Source: Eledone cirrhosa
Taxonomy: Eukaryota; Mollusca; Cephalopoda; Octopoda; Eledonidae
DNA length: 64,000 nt
NCBI GenBank assembly: GCA_964016885.1
Contig: OZ024742.1
Location: forward strand, 363,755,877 to 363,819,876
Reading direction: 5' to 3'
Position numbers and translations under genes: made by a program. Shown here piece after piece: positions 1 through 10,288 of this stretch (positions are counted from its first letter, which is position 1; every line of letters begins with the position of its first letter). The notes beneath the pieces were generated by a model. It saw only the letters and a program-made list of their open reading frames with translations, was not told where the DNA came from and searched no databases.

Positions 1-15
1 CATTGTTTTTATTAA

Positions 16-200
<185 letters not shown>

Positions 201-499
201 TCTTTCTTATTTGCCACAAAATGGGCCATTACAAGACGTGTCGGCGGGGATTTTACATAAAAATCATATAACATTAACATTAATAAGTAACAATAAAGTA
301 TATATAATAAAATAACAATTGAAATCCGCAATAGGGGTGAGGTAACGTTACTGTAGGGTTGTTTTACACACTGGGATAGAACAGCCCTCAACACCAGGAA
401 CACGTTTTGTAGGTGTTCCCGTCTTCCCTCTGTTTATCTACCTCAACCTACAGGTTTATATACAGAGAAGACCCATTCACTCGGGCCATTTTCGCCACA
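201..499. other. No recognised feature (3' flank of the LINE remnant)
   Basis: This stretch follows the last recognisable reverse transcriptase residues on the minus strand. I could not recognise the expected C-terminal part of a reverse transcriptase in any frame, so it is either badly decayed LINE sequence or unrelated flank. Confidence 0.5.
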
Positions 500-500
500 T

Positions 501-1458
501 TCACCCACCTTTCAGCACGTTTCTTATTCCTGTAATAGGTTGCCGATTACCCCGATTTCCGAGGTTTTCGACACCATTGCGGTTATGTCGTCGGCATAGG
601 CCGACGCTGCTTTCCGCAGTCCTGGTTCGATCGGATTGCCCTGCAACAGCTCCAACTTGCGCAGTAATGGCACGATAGTCAGAACATACAGAATGGAGGA
701 CAGAGGGCATCTCTGACGGATGGAACGCATGATTTGGAATGGCTCCGATAGGTAGCCATTCACCTTGTCTGCCGAGCAGATGCTGGTGTGCATGGCAGTG
801 ATCCAGCCTCTGAAGACGGGACCAAAGCCGCTTCCAATTATTGATGGTCGACCCTGTCAAATGCTTTAGACAGATCTAAATTGATCAGAGCCCCACATCA
901 AGCCAGGTTTCCACCCTACCCTCTCTATGATGTATCGCATGAGGTGGAGGTTGTCGTGTATGGTCCTGGTCGGGTTTGCACACGTTTGCACTTCCCCTAC
1001 AAGGTTCTCGACGACAAGCACCAGCCTCGCTGCTATAACCTTGGCCAAAATCTTTAACTCTGTGTTGAGCAGAGTTATGGGCCTGAAATTGCTTATCTCT
1101 CCCCCTCCCTTGTTCTCATCTGTCCTGATCAGCGTTACTACGCCTCTGCCTACAGAACTGGGAATTTTCCCGTTCTGTGCCAGTTGCAGTAGACCGCTTC
1201 GAGGACGCCAGTGAACAAGTCTGGCATGCCTATGTAAAACTCATAGGGTAGACCATCTAAACCGGGTGATTTGCGTTTCCCGCAGCGGCCTAGGGCATCT
1301 TCTATTTCGCCCGCTGTGATCGGCCTTTTGCAGCTCTCTGCATCCGTGCTCGAGAGTCGTGGTACGCCGTCGAGGTAGGAGCCGAAGTCCATCACCTCCC
1401 TCGACGTACCGCTTTTCCCGAACATTTGTGCAAAATGCTGCTGGAAAGCTGTGCACAT
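501..1458 (-). pseudogene. Reverse transcriptase domain of LINE, broken
   Basis: Reads on the minus strand from 1458 downwards. The block KSPGLDGLPYEFY lies in 1150-1458. The block FRPITLLNTELKILAK continues through about 1090-1035 in another frame. Motif A (LINLDLSKAFDRVDH, with the catalytic Asp) is at 844-891 in a third frame. The RQGCPLSP block reads RQRCPLSS near 700, so a conserved Gly is Arg. The catalytic YADD is at 587-598. At least two frameshifts separate these pieces, and the thumb region beyond about 500 is not recognisable. In an active element this domain makes cDNA at a nicked target site. Confidence 0.88.
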
Positions 1459-1542
1459 CTGCTTGGATTAAAGTAGAATGCGTCTATTCTTCTCTTGCAA
1501 AGATCGAATTGTGGATTTGTTGCCACTTTTCGCCTCTGCCAC

Positions 1543-1803
1543 TCAGGCACAGGTAACAGCTTTGGTTCCCTCGTTTCCTAGAGCACGTGTTCTACTTCTG
1601 ACAATACAACCTTCGTGTTTCACGTTGAAGAACTGGTCTAGTGCTGTTCTCGCCTCTAGCGCGTCAGCTGTACTACCATTCCTAAGTGCCGCTTCTACTT
1701 TAGCTATCAGTTCCTTTTCGGTTTTGTTTTTTCCTAAAGCTACTTCTTTGCTAAATGCTATCGATTCTAATCTAATTGCTCTCTTGAGAGAGCTCCATGT
1801 CAA
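1543..1803 (-). pseudogene. LINE linker between endonuclease and reverse transcriptase
   Basis: An 86-codon open stretch, Lys/Ala/Glu-rich (LKRAIRLESIAFSKEV, then ALRNGSTADALEART), in the position and with the helical character of the region between endonuclease and RT in L1/Tx1-type proteins. The same frame runs upstream to about 1930 through stops. No catalytic residues are expected here. I assign it by position and style, not by a recognised domain. Confidence 0.65.
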
Positions 1804-1928
1804 CTGGCACTTAACTAAGGTGCTAATTCATTTACTGTAGGCGTTACGCGCCGGAAGCGACATGTTTAGCTTTCAGTATCCGGGTCCCTGTCTATGTGTT
1901 CTATCAAGATTGAATACGCAGGTGACTA

Positions 1929-2608
1929 TTTGTGGTCTTAATAGGCAACCATGTGCATTTGTAGACAGCTTAATGTTTCCTTATCATTCTGTCTAATTAA
2001 AAATCTATCTAAATACGATCTAGAAGACCCAGTGCGGTTGCTCCACATCCACAGTGGTACACCTGGGAAGTCTAGTCGATATCTATCAGCCAGTTGGAAT
2101 TGGGTGATGAGATTTTTGAGGCTATTACACCCCGTCTGTTATCACGAGCCCCTACATAGTCCCAACGTGCATCTAAGATGCCATTCCAGTCCCCCGCTAA
2201 CACTAAGGTGTGAGACGTTCCCCAAAATGGTTCCAGACGCTTGAAGAACTCTGGTCGCGATGTCCCAGTCGGGCCATATACGGCCACCGGTCTGAAAGCT
2301 CCACCTTCACTACCATTCACGTCCAGAACCACCAACTGCCCTCCGGGTCCAAGTGAATCGTCTGTGCTTTGAGATCCAAGTTTTTTCGAAACAGAATAGC
2401 AACTCCCCCTCCATCTCCTGGCTGACAGAATTGCGTAGATCTCAAAGTCATCGAACATGGGGGTTAGCTGCTGTTTGTCGTGAATCCTGGACTCAGTGAT
2501 GGCTATCACATCTATACAATGTGACCAGAGATCATTTAAAATCTGGCTCTGTTTCCAGGGCATGCCCAGGCAACGTACATTCAAACATCCAACGTGTATA
2601 GTCGCCAT
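1929..2608 (-). pseudogene. Apurinic/apyrimidinic-type endonuclease domain of LINE, frameshifted
   Basis: Starts at MATIHVGCLNVRCLG (2608), matching the N-terminal strand of LINE endonucleases with its conserved Asn. Next come AITES with the metal-binding Glu, AVYGPTG with the active-site Tyr, and AGDWNG with the Asp and Asn of the GDxN motif, all in one frame from 2608 to a stop at 2072. After a frameshift the domain continues as LDFPGVPLWMWSNRTGSSRS near 2080-2010. A DHK triplet at 1929-1937 is probably the remnant of the terminal SDH motif. In a live element it nicks target DNA to prime reverse transcription. A methionine start with no overlapping upstream frame fits the beginning of ORF2. 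Confidence 0.85.
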
Positions 2609-2728
2609 GTTGGTGAAGAAGAGTTAAGGAGAGAAAAGGCAGGAACACTTACCTTTTCGTTTCCTGGAGGTCGGGTTGTTCGATCTCCATGTCCAGATTG
2701 GGGGTGTTTGGGGAGGTAGGGAATCCTT

Positions 2729-3138
2729 TTAGCAGGACACGGGTAAGGGTTTTTTGGCAAGGGGGGCCCACATCATGTGGGAAGTACCTTTTAAAGTTTC
2801 GTATTGTAGGGTTCTTACCCTGATAAGTTTGAGGTTTGGAGTGGGTGGTTGGTGGGGAAGGTTTTTTCCTTCCGTTTGTATTGTGGAGTCCTTTCGGACA
2901 GTTCCCACCAGTTCTTTGTTTCTTGTTTTTATGTATGTGTAATGTGTTTTGTTTTTTATGTATATTGTTTCTGTTTGTAATTTTCTTTTTGTGGTTGGGG
3001 TTTGTGATTGTGGTGGTGTGGGTGTTTGTTTTGTTGGTGAAGTGTCTGGTTGTGTTGTTGGTGTGGTTGTCGTTTGTGGCCGTATGTTTATGTCAGTGTT
3101 GGGTGTGTGCGTGTTTTCAGTTGATGTTTTTGTTAGAG
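2729..3138 (-). pseudogene. Thr/Pro-rich frame upstream of LINE ORF2, possible ORF1 tail
   Basis: An open frame on the minus strand runs out of the GATA/GA microsatellite and gives a Thr/Pro/Gln-rich segment (TTTPTTQPDTSPTKQTPTPP) followed by a Lys-rich, less repetitive part ending near 2729. It lies 120 bp upstream of the endonuclease start, where ORF1 ends in two-ORF LINEs. No RNA-binding or zinc-knuckle motif is seen. It could equally be 5' UTR. The initiating part of the frame is only microsatellite translation. Confidence 0.35.
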
Positions 3139-3162
3139 GTAGATAGATAGATAAATAGATAG

Positions 3163-3228
<66 letters not shown>

Positions 3229-3264
3229 GTAGAGAGATAGGTAGATAGGTAGATTGATAGATAT
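3139..3264. repeat. Compound microsatellite (GATA)n-(GA)n-(GATA/GGTA)n
   Basis: GATA repeats 3139-3180, pure GA 3181-3224, then mixed GATA and GGTA units to 3264. Forms the 5' boundary of the LINE remnant. Confidence 0.95.
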
Positions 3265-3572
3265 AGAATGTGTTGCAATGTACGTATTTTACCGTAGTTT
3301 GAAACATGGGGAATTTACTATATACAACAAATTTAATATTTCAAAACGCATCAATTTGAGAAAAAGGTAACAAATCGTTGTGTAAAGGAATGTATATTGT
3401 GTGTGTGGTTGGGTTCACATGCTTTCAAGCATTGAACGCTAATTCTTCCATTTCACTTCCATTTCACTCAGTACAAATTCTCATATTTCAGCTCTTCTGT
3501 TAATTCCTCCCTGCTCTCCTCTATGATGTAATGTGTGACATCTGAAATCGGACCAGTCAACATATACATCCA
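3265..3572. other. Unique AT-rich DNA, no feature seen
   Basis: I see no long open frame, tRNA-like box or repeat in this stretch on either strand. Confidence 0.6.
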
Positions 3573-3753
3573 GTTGGCAGTATCGGTAGAGGGTTGGACG
3601 CCATGCTTTCCAGCATAGTTACGTCCCTTTGTGATCTGAGTTCAAATCCCGCCGAGGTTGACTTTGCCTTTCATCCTTACGGGGTCGATAAAATAAAGTA
3701 CCAGTAATGCACTGGGTAATTGCTGGCCTTGTGCCTAAAGTAGAAACAATTAT
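3573..3753 (+). mobile_element. tRNA-derived cephalopod SINE
   Basis: A tRNA-like head begins TTGGCAGTATCGGTAGAG. A polymerase III B-box-like GTTCAAATC lies in TGAGTTCAAATCCCGCC. The tRNA-unrelated part contains GGTCGATAAAATAAAGTACC, and the end is GTGCCTAAAGTAGAAACAAT. A second copy at 19324-19502 matches along its whole length. From memory this resembles the octopus/squid SINE families described as tRNA-derived. It carries no protein and depends on a LINE for mobility. No clear target site duplication was found. Confidence 0.92.
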
Positions 3754-4090
3754 ATTATAGAGTTTGCAAGAGTATTTATGTAATTACGAGATTTCCAAGA
3801 AAATGTTATAAAGAATAAAGATTTAAATAAATAAATAAAGATCATTTAGAAATAGCAATAAAGAATGAAGAATATTTCCCTCTGCTGTGGGTTATAATTA
3901 AAACCAATTGTGAAATAATGAAAAATTAATATTGCTTCTGATTTTATCATCTTACGCAAAGATGTGACAATCACGACCTTTACGATATTTAGGGCTATAA
4001 AATACAAAACTTATAATTTGTTTTTAATTTTTGTAATTCATTTATTTTCTGTTTATCATCCAAACATAATGCCCTGTAATGACGGGATTT
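3754..4090. other. Unique AT-rich DNA, no feature seen
   Basis: AT-rich sequence with many short A/T runs. No supported gene. Confidence 0.6.
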
Positions 4091-4248
4091 TGTGAGGGTG
4101 TTATTGAACTTATTAAGTCAGTAATCTATGTCAGATAACATGTGGTATTCCTCCAAACGGTGTTGTGTTTGTGAGCATGTTATTGAACTTCTGAAGTCGG
4201 TAAACTATCTCAGATTGCTACGCGGTTTCCTTCAAACTGTGTTGTGTT
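4091..4248. repeat. Two-copy 79-bp imperfect tandem duplication
   Basis: Copy 1 at 4091-4169 and copy 2 at 4170-4248 are each 79 bp and directly abut. Both contain GTTATTGAACTT and end in TGTTGTGTT. The copies differ at scattered positions, so the duplication is old. Confidence 0.85.
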
Positions 4249-4713
4249 CAATTTGAGCGGAGATCAACGTTCTCTTCCGTCCTATTAAAACACTACTCAA
4301 ATGGTGCTATTTTTTCTATTTTTCCAAAGGTATTTGGCTATGGAATATGTGTCATCAGCTTTAAATGCCAAAGATCAATGGATCGGTGGATTGTGTTTAT
4401 GTATTGCTCAAAATCATTAGCAACAAATTAGTTGAAGTTGAACATAGTGACAATGGAATACCTCCATTACAGATTCACTCGTTCATAAATTACTTCTTCT
4501 CCCGTGTGGGTATGGAATGGTGACATAACCTTTTTTGGAGTTATGGTGGTACCATCCTGAGATAACCAAACATTCAGGACAATTGGGTCAAGGCAAATTT
4601 GTTTGGGGTTTGGTTTTTGATTACATTTTCATTTTCTGTTTGAGATTATTACCTTTCGTTTTGATTTATTTCATGATTATGATTTCCAGATCTTGTTGAC
4701 TTTACGGGACAGA
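4249..4713. other. Unique DNA, no feature seen
   Basis: No open frame of note and no recognised repeat. It ends at the sharp start of the 25-bp minisatellite. Confidence 0.55.
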
Positions 4714-7700
4714 TATTGTTGTTATATTACCTGTAGTAGACTGTTGTTATATTACCTGTAGTAGACTGTTGTTATATTACCCGCAGTAGACTGTTGTTAT
4801 ATTACCTGTAGTAGGCTATTATTATATTACCCGCAGTAGACAGTTGTTATATTACCCGCAGTAGACTGTTGTTATATTACCTATAGTAGACGGTTGTTCT
4901 ATTACCTGTAGTAGACTGTTGTTATATTACCTGTAGTAGACTGTTTTTATATTACCTGTAGTAGACTGTTGTTATATTACCTGTAGTAGACTGTTGTTAT
5001 ATTACCTGCAGTAGATTGTTGTTATATTACCCGCATAGACTATTGTAATATTACCTGTAGTAGACAGTTGTTATATTTAATGCAGTAGACTGTTGTTATA
5101 TTACCTGTAGGAGATGGTTTTTATATTACCTGTAGTAGACAGTTGTTATATTTAATGCAGTAGACTGTTGTTATATTACGTGTAGGAGATGGTTTTTATA
5201 TTACCTGTAGTAGACTGTTGTTATATTACCTGTAGTAGACAGTTGTTATATTGCCGGCAGTAGACTGTTGTTATATTGCCGGCAGTAGACTATTGTTATA
5301 TAACCTGTAGTAGACTGTTGTTATATTGCCGGCAGTAGACTGTTGTTATATTACCTGTTGTAGACTGTCTTTATATTACCTGTAGTAGACTGTTGTTATA
5401 TTACCTGTAGTAGACTGTTGTTATATTACCTGTAGTAGACTGTAGTTATATTACCTGCAGTAGACTGTTGTTATATTTAATGCAGTAGACTGTTGTTATA
5501 TTACCTATAGTTGACTGCTGTTATATGACCTGTTGTAGACTGTTGTTATATTACCTATAGTAGAATGTTGTTATATTACCTGTACTCGACTGTTGTTATA
5601 TTACCTGTAATAGACTGTTGTTAATTTACCAGTAGTAGAATGTTGTTATATTACCTGTAATAGACTGTTGTTATATTACCTGTAGTAGACTGTTGTTATA
5701 TTAATTGTAGTAAACTGTTGTTATATTACCCGCAATAGACTGTTTTTATATTACCTGCAGTAGACTGTTGTTATATTACCTGTAGTAGACTGTTGTTATA
5801 TTACCTGGAGTAGACTCTTGTTATATTACCCGCAATAGACTGTTGTTATATTACCTGCAGTAGACTGTTGTTATATTAATTGTAGTAAACTGTTGTTATA
5901 TTACCTGTATTAGACTGTTTTTATATTACCTGCAGTAGACTGTTGTTATATTACCTGTAGTAGACTGTTGTTATATTACATGCAGTAGACCGTTGTTATA
6001 TTAATTGTAGTAAACTGTTGTTATATTACCTGTAGTAGACTGTTGTTATATTACCTGTTGTAGACTGTTGTTATATTACCTGTAGTAGACTGTTGTTATA
6101 TTACCTGCAGTAGACTGTTGTTATATTACCTGTAGTAGACTGTTGTTATATTACCTGAAGTAAACTGTTGTTATATTACCTGCAGTAGACTGTTGTTATA
6201 TTAACTGTAGTAGACTGTTGTTATATTACCTGTAGTAGACTGTTGTTATATTTCCTGCAGTAGATTGTTGTTATATTACTTGCAGTAGACTGTTGTTATA
6301 TTACCTGCAGTAGACTGTTGTTATATTCCCTGCAGTAGATTGTTGTTATATTACCTGCTGTAGACTGTTGTTATATTCCCTGCAGTAGATTGTTGTTATA
6401 TTACCTGCTGTAGACTGTTGTTATATTACCTGTAGTAGACTGTTGTTATATTACCTGTAGTAGACTGCTGTTAAATTACCTGTAGTAGACTGTTGTTATA
6501 TTACCTGTAGTAGACTGCTGTTAAATTACCTGTAGTAGACAGTTGATATATTACCTGTAGTAGACTGTTGTTACATTACCTGCATAGACAATTGTTATAT
6601 TACGTGCAATAGACCGTTGCTATATTACCTGTAGTAGACTGCTGTTAAATTACCTGTAGTAGACTGTTGTTATATTACCTGCAGTAGACTGTTGTTATAT
6701 TACTTTGAGTAGACTGTTGTTATATTACCTGTAGTAGACTGTTGATATATTACCTGTAATAGACTTGTTATATTACCTGTAGTAGACTGTTGTTATATTA
6801 CCTGTAGTAGACTGTTTTTATATTACATGCAGTAGACTGTTGTTATATTACCTGCAGTAGACTGTTGTTATATTACCTGCAGTAGACTGTTGTTATATTA
6901 CCTGTAATAGACTGTTGTTATATTACTTGCAGTAGACTGTTGTGATATTACCTGTAGTAGACTGTTGTTATATTACCTGTAATAGACTGTTGTTATATTA
7001 CTTGCAGTAGACTGTTGTGATATTACCTGTAGTAGACTGTTGTTATATTACCTGCCATAGACTGTTGTTATATTTCCTGCAGTAGACTGTTGTTATATTA
7101 CCCGCAGTACACTGTTGTTATATTACCCGCAGTAGACCGTTGTTATATTACCCGCAGTAGACTGTTGTTATATTACCCGCAGTAGACTGTTGTTATATTA
7201 CCCGCAGTAGACTGTTGTTATATTACCTGCAGTAGACTGTTGTTATATTACCTGTTGTAGACTGTTGTTATATTCCCTGTAGTAGACTGTTGTTATATTA
7301 CCTGCAGTAGACTGTTGTTATATTACCTGAAGTAAACTGTTGTTATATTACCTGTAGTAGACTGTTGTTATATTCCCTGCAGTAGACTGTTGTTATATTA
7401 CCTGTAGTAGACTGTTGTTATATTACCTGCAGTAGACTGTTGTTATATTACCTGAAGTAAACTGTTGTTATATTACCTGCAGTAGATTGTTGTTATATTA
7501 CCTGTAGTAGACTGTTGTTATATTACCTGCAGTAGATTGTTGTTATATTACCTGTAGTAGACTGTTGTTATATTACCTGCAGTAGATTGTTTATATATTA
7601 TATGTAGTAGACAGTTGTTATATTACCTGTAGTAGACTGTTGTTATATTACGTGCAGTAGATTGTTGTTATATTACCCGCAGTAGACCGTTGTTATATTA

Positions 7701-8548
7701 CCGGCAGTAGACTGTTGTTATATTACCTGTAGTAGACTGTTGTTATATTACATGTAGTAGACTATTGTTATATTACATGTAGTAAACTGTTGTTATATTA
7801 CCTGTTGTAGACTGTTGTTATATTACCTGCAGTAGACTGTTGTTATATTACTTGCAGTAGACAGTTGTTATATTAGCTGCAGTAGACTGTTGTGTTATTG
7901 CCGGTAGTAGACTGTTGTTATATTACCTGCAGTAGACTGTTGTTATATTACCTGTAATAGACTTGTTATATTACCTGTAGTAGACTGTTGTTATATTACC
8001 TGCAGTAGACTGTTGTTATATTACCTGTAATAGACTGTTGTTATATTACTTGTAGTAGACTGTTGTTATATTACCTGTAGTAGACTGTTGTTATATTACC
8101 TATAGTTGACTGCCGTTATATGACCTGTTGTAGACTGTTGTTATATTACCTATAGTTGACTGTTGTTATATTACCTGTTGTAGACTGTTGTTATATTACC
8201 TGTTGTAGACTGTTGTTATATTACCTGTAGTAGACTGTTGTTATATTACCTGTAGTAGACTGTTGTTATATTACCTGCAGTAGACTGTTGTTATATTACC
8301 TGCAGTTGACTGTTGTTATATTACCTGTTGTAGACTGTTGTTATATTACCCTCAGTAGACTGTTGTTATATTACCTGTAATAGACTTGTTATATTACCTG
8401 TAGTAGACTGTTGTTATATTACCTGCAGTAGACTGTTGTTATATTACCTGCTGTAGACTGTTGTTATATTACCTGCCATAGACTGTTGTTATATTACCTG
8501 TAGTAGACTGTTGTTATATTACCTGCCATAGACTGTTGTTATATTACT
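4714..8548. repeat. 25-bp minisatellite, about 153 copies
   Basis: The unit has a constant core TGTTGTTATATTACC and a variable half that reads TGTAGTAGAC, TGCAGTAGAC, CGCAGTAGAC or TGTAATAGAC. 3,835 bp divided by 25 gives about 153 units. The period is not a multiple of three, so no long frame is possible. Recurrent variants mark internal block duplications. A 2-bp-shorter unit (GACTTGTTATATT) occurs near 6763, 7961 and 8383, and the last two share their neighbours. Divergence between units is clearly higher than in the 39-bp array, so this array looks older or less homogenised. Confidence 0.97.
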
Positions 8549-8576
8549 TAGGGTAGTAGTATTGGTAAGAGGAAAA

Positions 8577-8801
<225 letters not shown>

Positions 8802-8805
<4 letters not shown>

Positions 8806-9175
8806 GAAAAAGTTTGTCCTCATCAGTGGCCTTCCAACCGTCGTAGGCATTTCGTCGTATTAAAGGCCATATACCTCAGGTTGGTGCAAGCAACGGCTAA
8901 AAAAAGTCGTTGGACACGTAAATAAAGGGGACGGTAGGGTAAACAGACAAAGTGGTTTAAGCAGCAGAAAGTGATGAAGAAGACACAAGTCCCAGATTTC
9001 TATGAATATAAATTCGGTGGAATCGTGAACGAGAGAATAAAGACCATCTAACCTGGTTGAAATGTGAGCAAGGAAGGAATTTCGCACAGGTCTAACGGGA
9101 GGAAGATGGGGTCTGGTCTGCGAATTCGGTAAACATAAGTTCTGTGAAGTCGCAGACGAGAGAGAGAGAAAAAAA
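8802..9175 (+). repeat. 374-bp dispersed repeat, direct copy 1
   Basis: Begins ATATGAAAAAGTTTGTCCTC and ends in a GA run plus poly-A. A second copy of the same 374-bp length lies at 9425-9798 with only scattered substitutions. No coding motif is seen; minus-strand frames here are low-complexity Leu/Ser/Pro. Possibly part of an LTR or a non-autonomous element. Confidence 0.92.
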
Positions 9176-9389
9176 TTCATACCGGCTTGGCGAAGTGCCC
9201 GCGCGAAAAGGATTACGGACAGGTCAAACGGGAAGAAAGGGGAGGAGGAGAGGTAGTGACAGAGAGTGAGTGAGTGAAAGGTGAGGAAGAGGCTAACAGA
9301 GAGAGAGAGAGAGACTGCTAGAAAGGGTAAAGACACAAAGAACGAAACAGATTGGTGGCAGCGGAGGAAAACATATATGTGTAAATATA
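9176..9389. other. Spacer between repeat copies, with weak LTR-like motif
   Basis: Contains GATTACGGACAGGTCAAACG, resembling an internal piece of copy 1 (GCACAGGTCTAACGGGAGG), so a partial older duplication is likely. TGGTGGCAGCGG at about 9354-9365 resembles primer-binding-site sequence just inside the LTR of some Gypsy-type elements. This is suggestive only, since no second LTR or gag/pol is visible. Confidence 0.35.
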
Positions 9390-10052
9390 ATAATAATGGT
9401 GCTGCGGCGCTGCAAATGGGTTACATATGAAAAAGTTTGTCCTCTTTAGTGGCCTTCCAACCGTCGTAGGCATTTCGTCGCATTAAAGGCCATATACCTC
9501 AGGTTGGTGCGAGCAACGGCTAAAAAAAGTCGTTGGGACACTTAAATAAAGGGGACGCTAGGGTGAACAGACAAATTGGTTTAAGCAGCAGAAAGTGATG
9601 AAGAAGACACAAGTCTCAGATTTCTATGAATATAAATTTGGTGGAATCGTGAACGAGAGAATAAAGACCATCAAACCTGGTTGAAATGTGAGCAAGGAAG
9701 GAATTTCGCACAGGTCTAACGGGAGGAAGAAGGGGTCTGGTCTGCGAATTCGGTAAACATAAGTTCTGTGAAGTCGCAAACGAGAGAGAGAGAAAAAAGG
9801 CCAGCAAATACCCAGCACATTACTGGGACTTGTTTCTTCTTCATCACTTTCTGCTGCTTAAACCAATTTGTCTGTTCACCCTAGCGTCCCCTTTATTTAC
9901 GTGTCCCAACGACCTTTTTTAGCCGTTGCTCGCACCAACCTGAGGTATATGGCCTTTAATGCGACGAAATGCCTACGACGGTTGGAAGGCCACTGATGAG
10001 GACAAACTTTTTCATATGTAACCCATTTGCAGCGCCGCAGCTCCATTATTAT
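9390..10052. mobile_element. Large inverted repeat (foldback-like), 230-bp arms
   Basis: Left arm 9390-9619 and right arm 9823-10052 are both 230 bp and nearly perfect reverse complements, separated by 203 bp. The outer ends read ATAATAATGG followed by GCTGCGGCGCTGCAAATGGG on the left, and the complement on the right. The spacer is mostly the remainder of direct copy 2 (to 9798) plus 24 bp. No transposase is present. It could be a foldback or MITE-type element, or a local inverted duplication of the 374-bp repeat. Flanking AT microsatellite hides any target site duplication. Confidence 0.85.
9425..9798 (+). repeat. 374-bp dispersed repeat, direct copy 2
   Basis: Same length and order as 8802-9175. 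Its first 195 bp or so are also present inverted at about 9823-10018, so that segment exists three times within 1.3 kb. Confidence 0.92.
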
Positions 10053-10111
10053 CATATATATATATATGTATATATATAAGATTGATTGATTATATATGCA
10101 CTAGAAATATC

Positions 10112-10144
10112 GCTAATGTATATATATATATATATTACATTAGC
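10112..10144. repeat. 33-bp palindrome with AT core
   Basis: GCTAATGTA (10112-10120) and TACATTAGC (10136-10144) are exact inverted arms around (TA)n. Likely a cruciform-prone site. Confidence 0.8.
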
Positions 10145-10147
<3 letters not shown>

Positions 10148-10222
<75 letters not shown>

Positions 10223-10225
10223 GAT

Positions 10226-10286
<61 letters not shown>
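10148..10286. repeat. (GA)n microsatellite
   Basis: About 139 bp of GA with a few AAAG interruptions. It translates as Arg-Glu repeats in two frames and is not a gene. Confidence 0.97.

Positions 10287-10288
<2 letters not shown>

Larger units (their letters stand above)
500..2610 (-). mobile_element. Decayed non-LTR retrotransposon (LINE), probably L1/Tx1-like
   Basis: Fragments of an apurinic-type endonuclease, a linker and a reverse transcriptase lie in the right order on the minus strand, spread over several frames by frameshifts and stops. Motifs seen include GDWN (endonuclease), FRPITLLN, LDLSKAFDRVDH and YADD (reverse transcriptase). Assignment to the L1/Tx1 group is inferred from the endonuclease C-terminus (WSNRTGSSRSYLDR) and from the RT block around RPITLLN; a search would be needed to settle it. 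The copy stops soon after YADD and lacks the RT thumb and 3' UTR, so it is truncated at its 3' end, the opposite of the usual 5' truncation. It is not functional. Confidence 0.88.

Noticed and set aside
927..2244. Plus-strand frames over the LINE
   Set aside because: Shadow frames of the minus-strand endonuclease and reverse transcriptase.
2836..3150. Plus-strand Val/Cys/Phe-rich frames
   Set aside because: Complement of the Thr/Pro-rich minus-strand frame; GT-rich low complexity without motifs.
3573..3753. Functional tRNA gene
   Set aside because: The tRNA-like head lacks a complete acceptor stem pairing and is fused to a SINE body; the same holds for 15515-15645 and 19324-19502.
8860..9336. 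Minus-strand 158-codon frame
   Set aside because: Lies across the 374-bp repeat and a GA-rich stretch; Leu/Ser/Pro low complexity, and its shorter equivalent recurs in copy 2.
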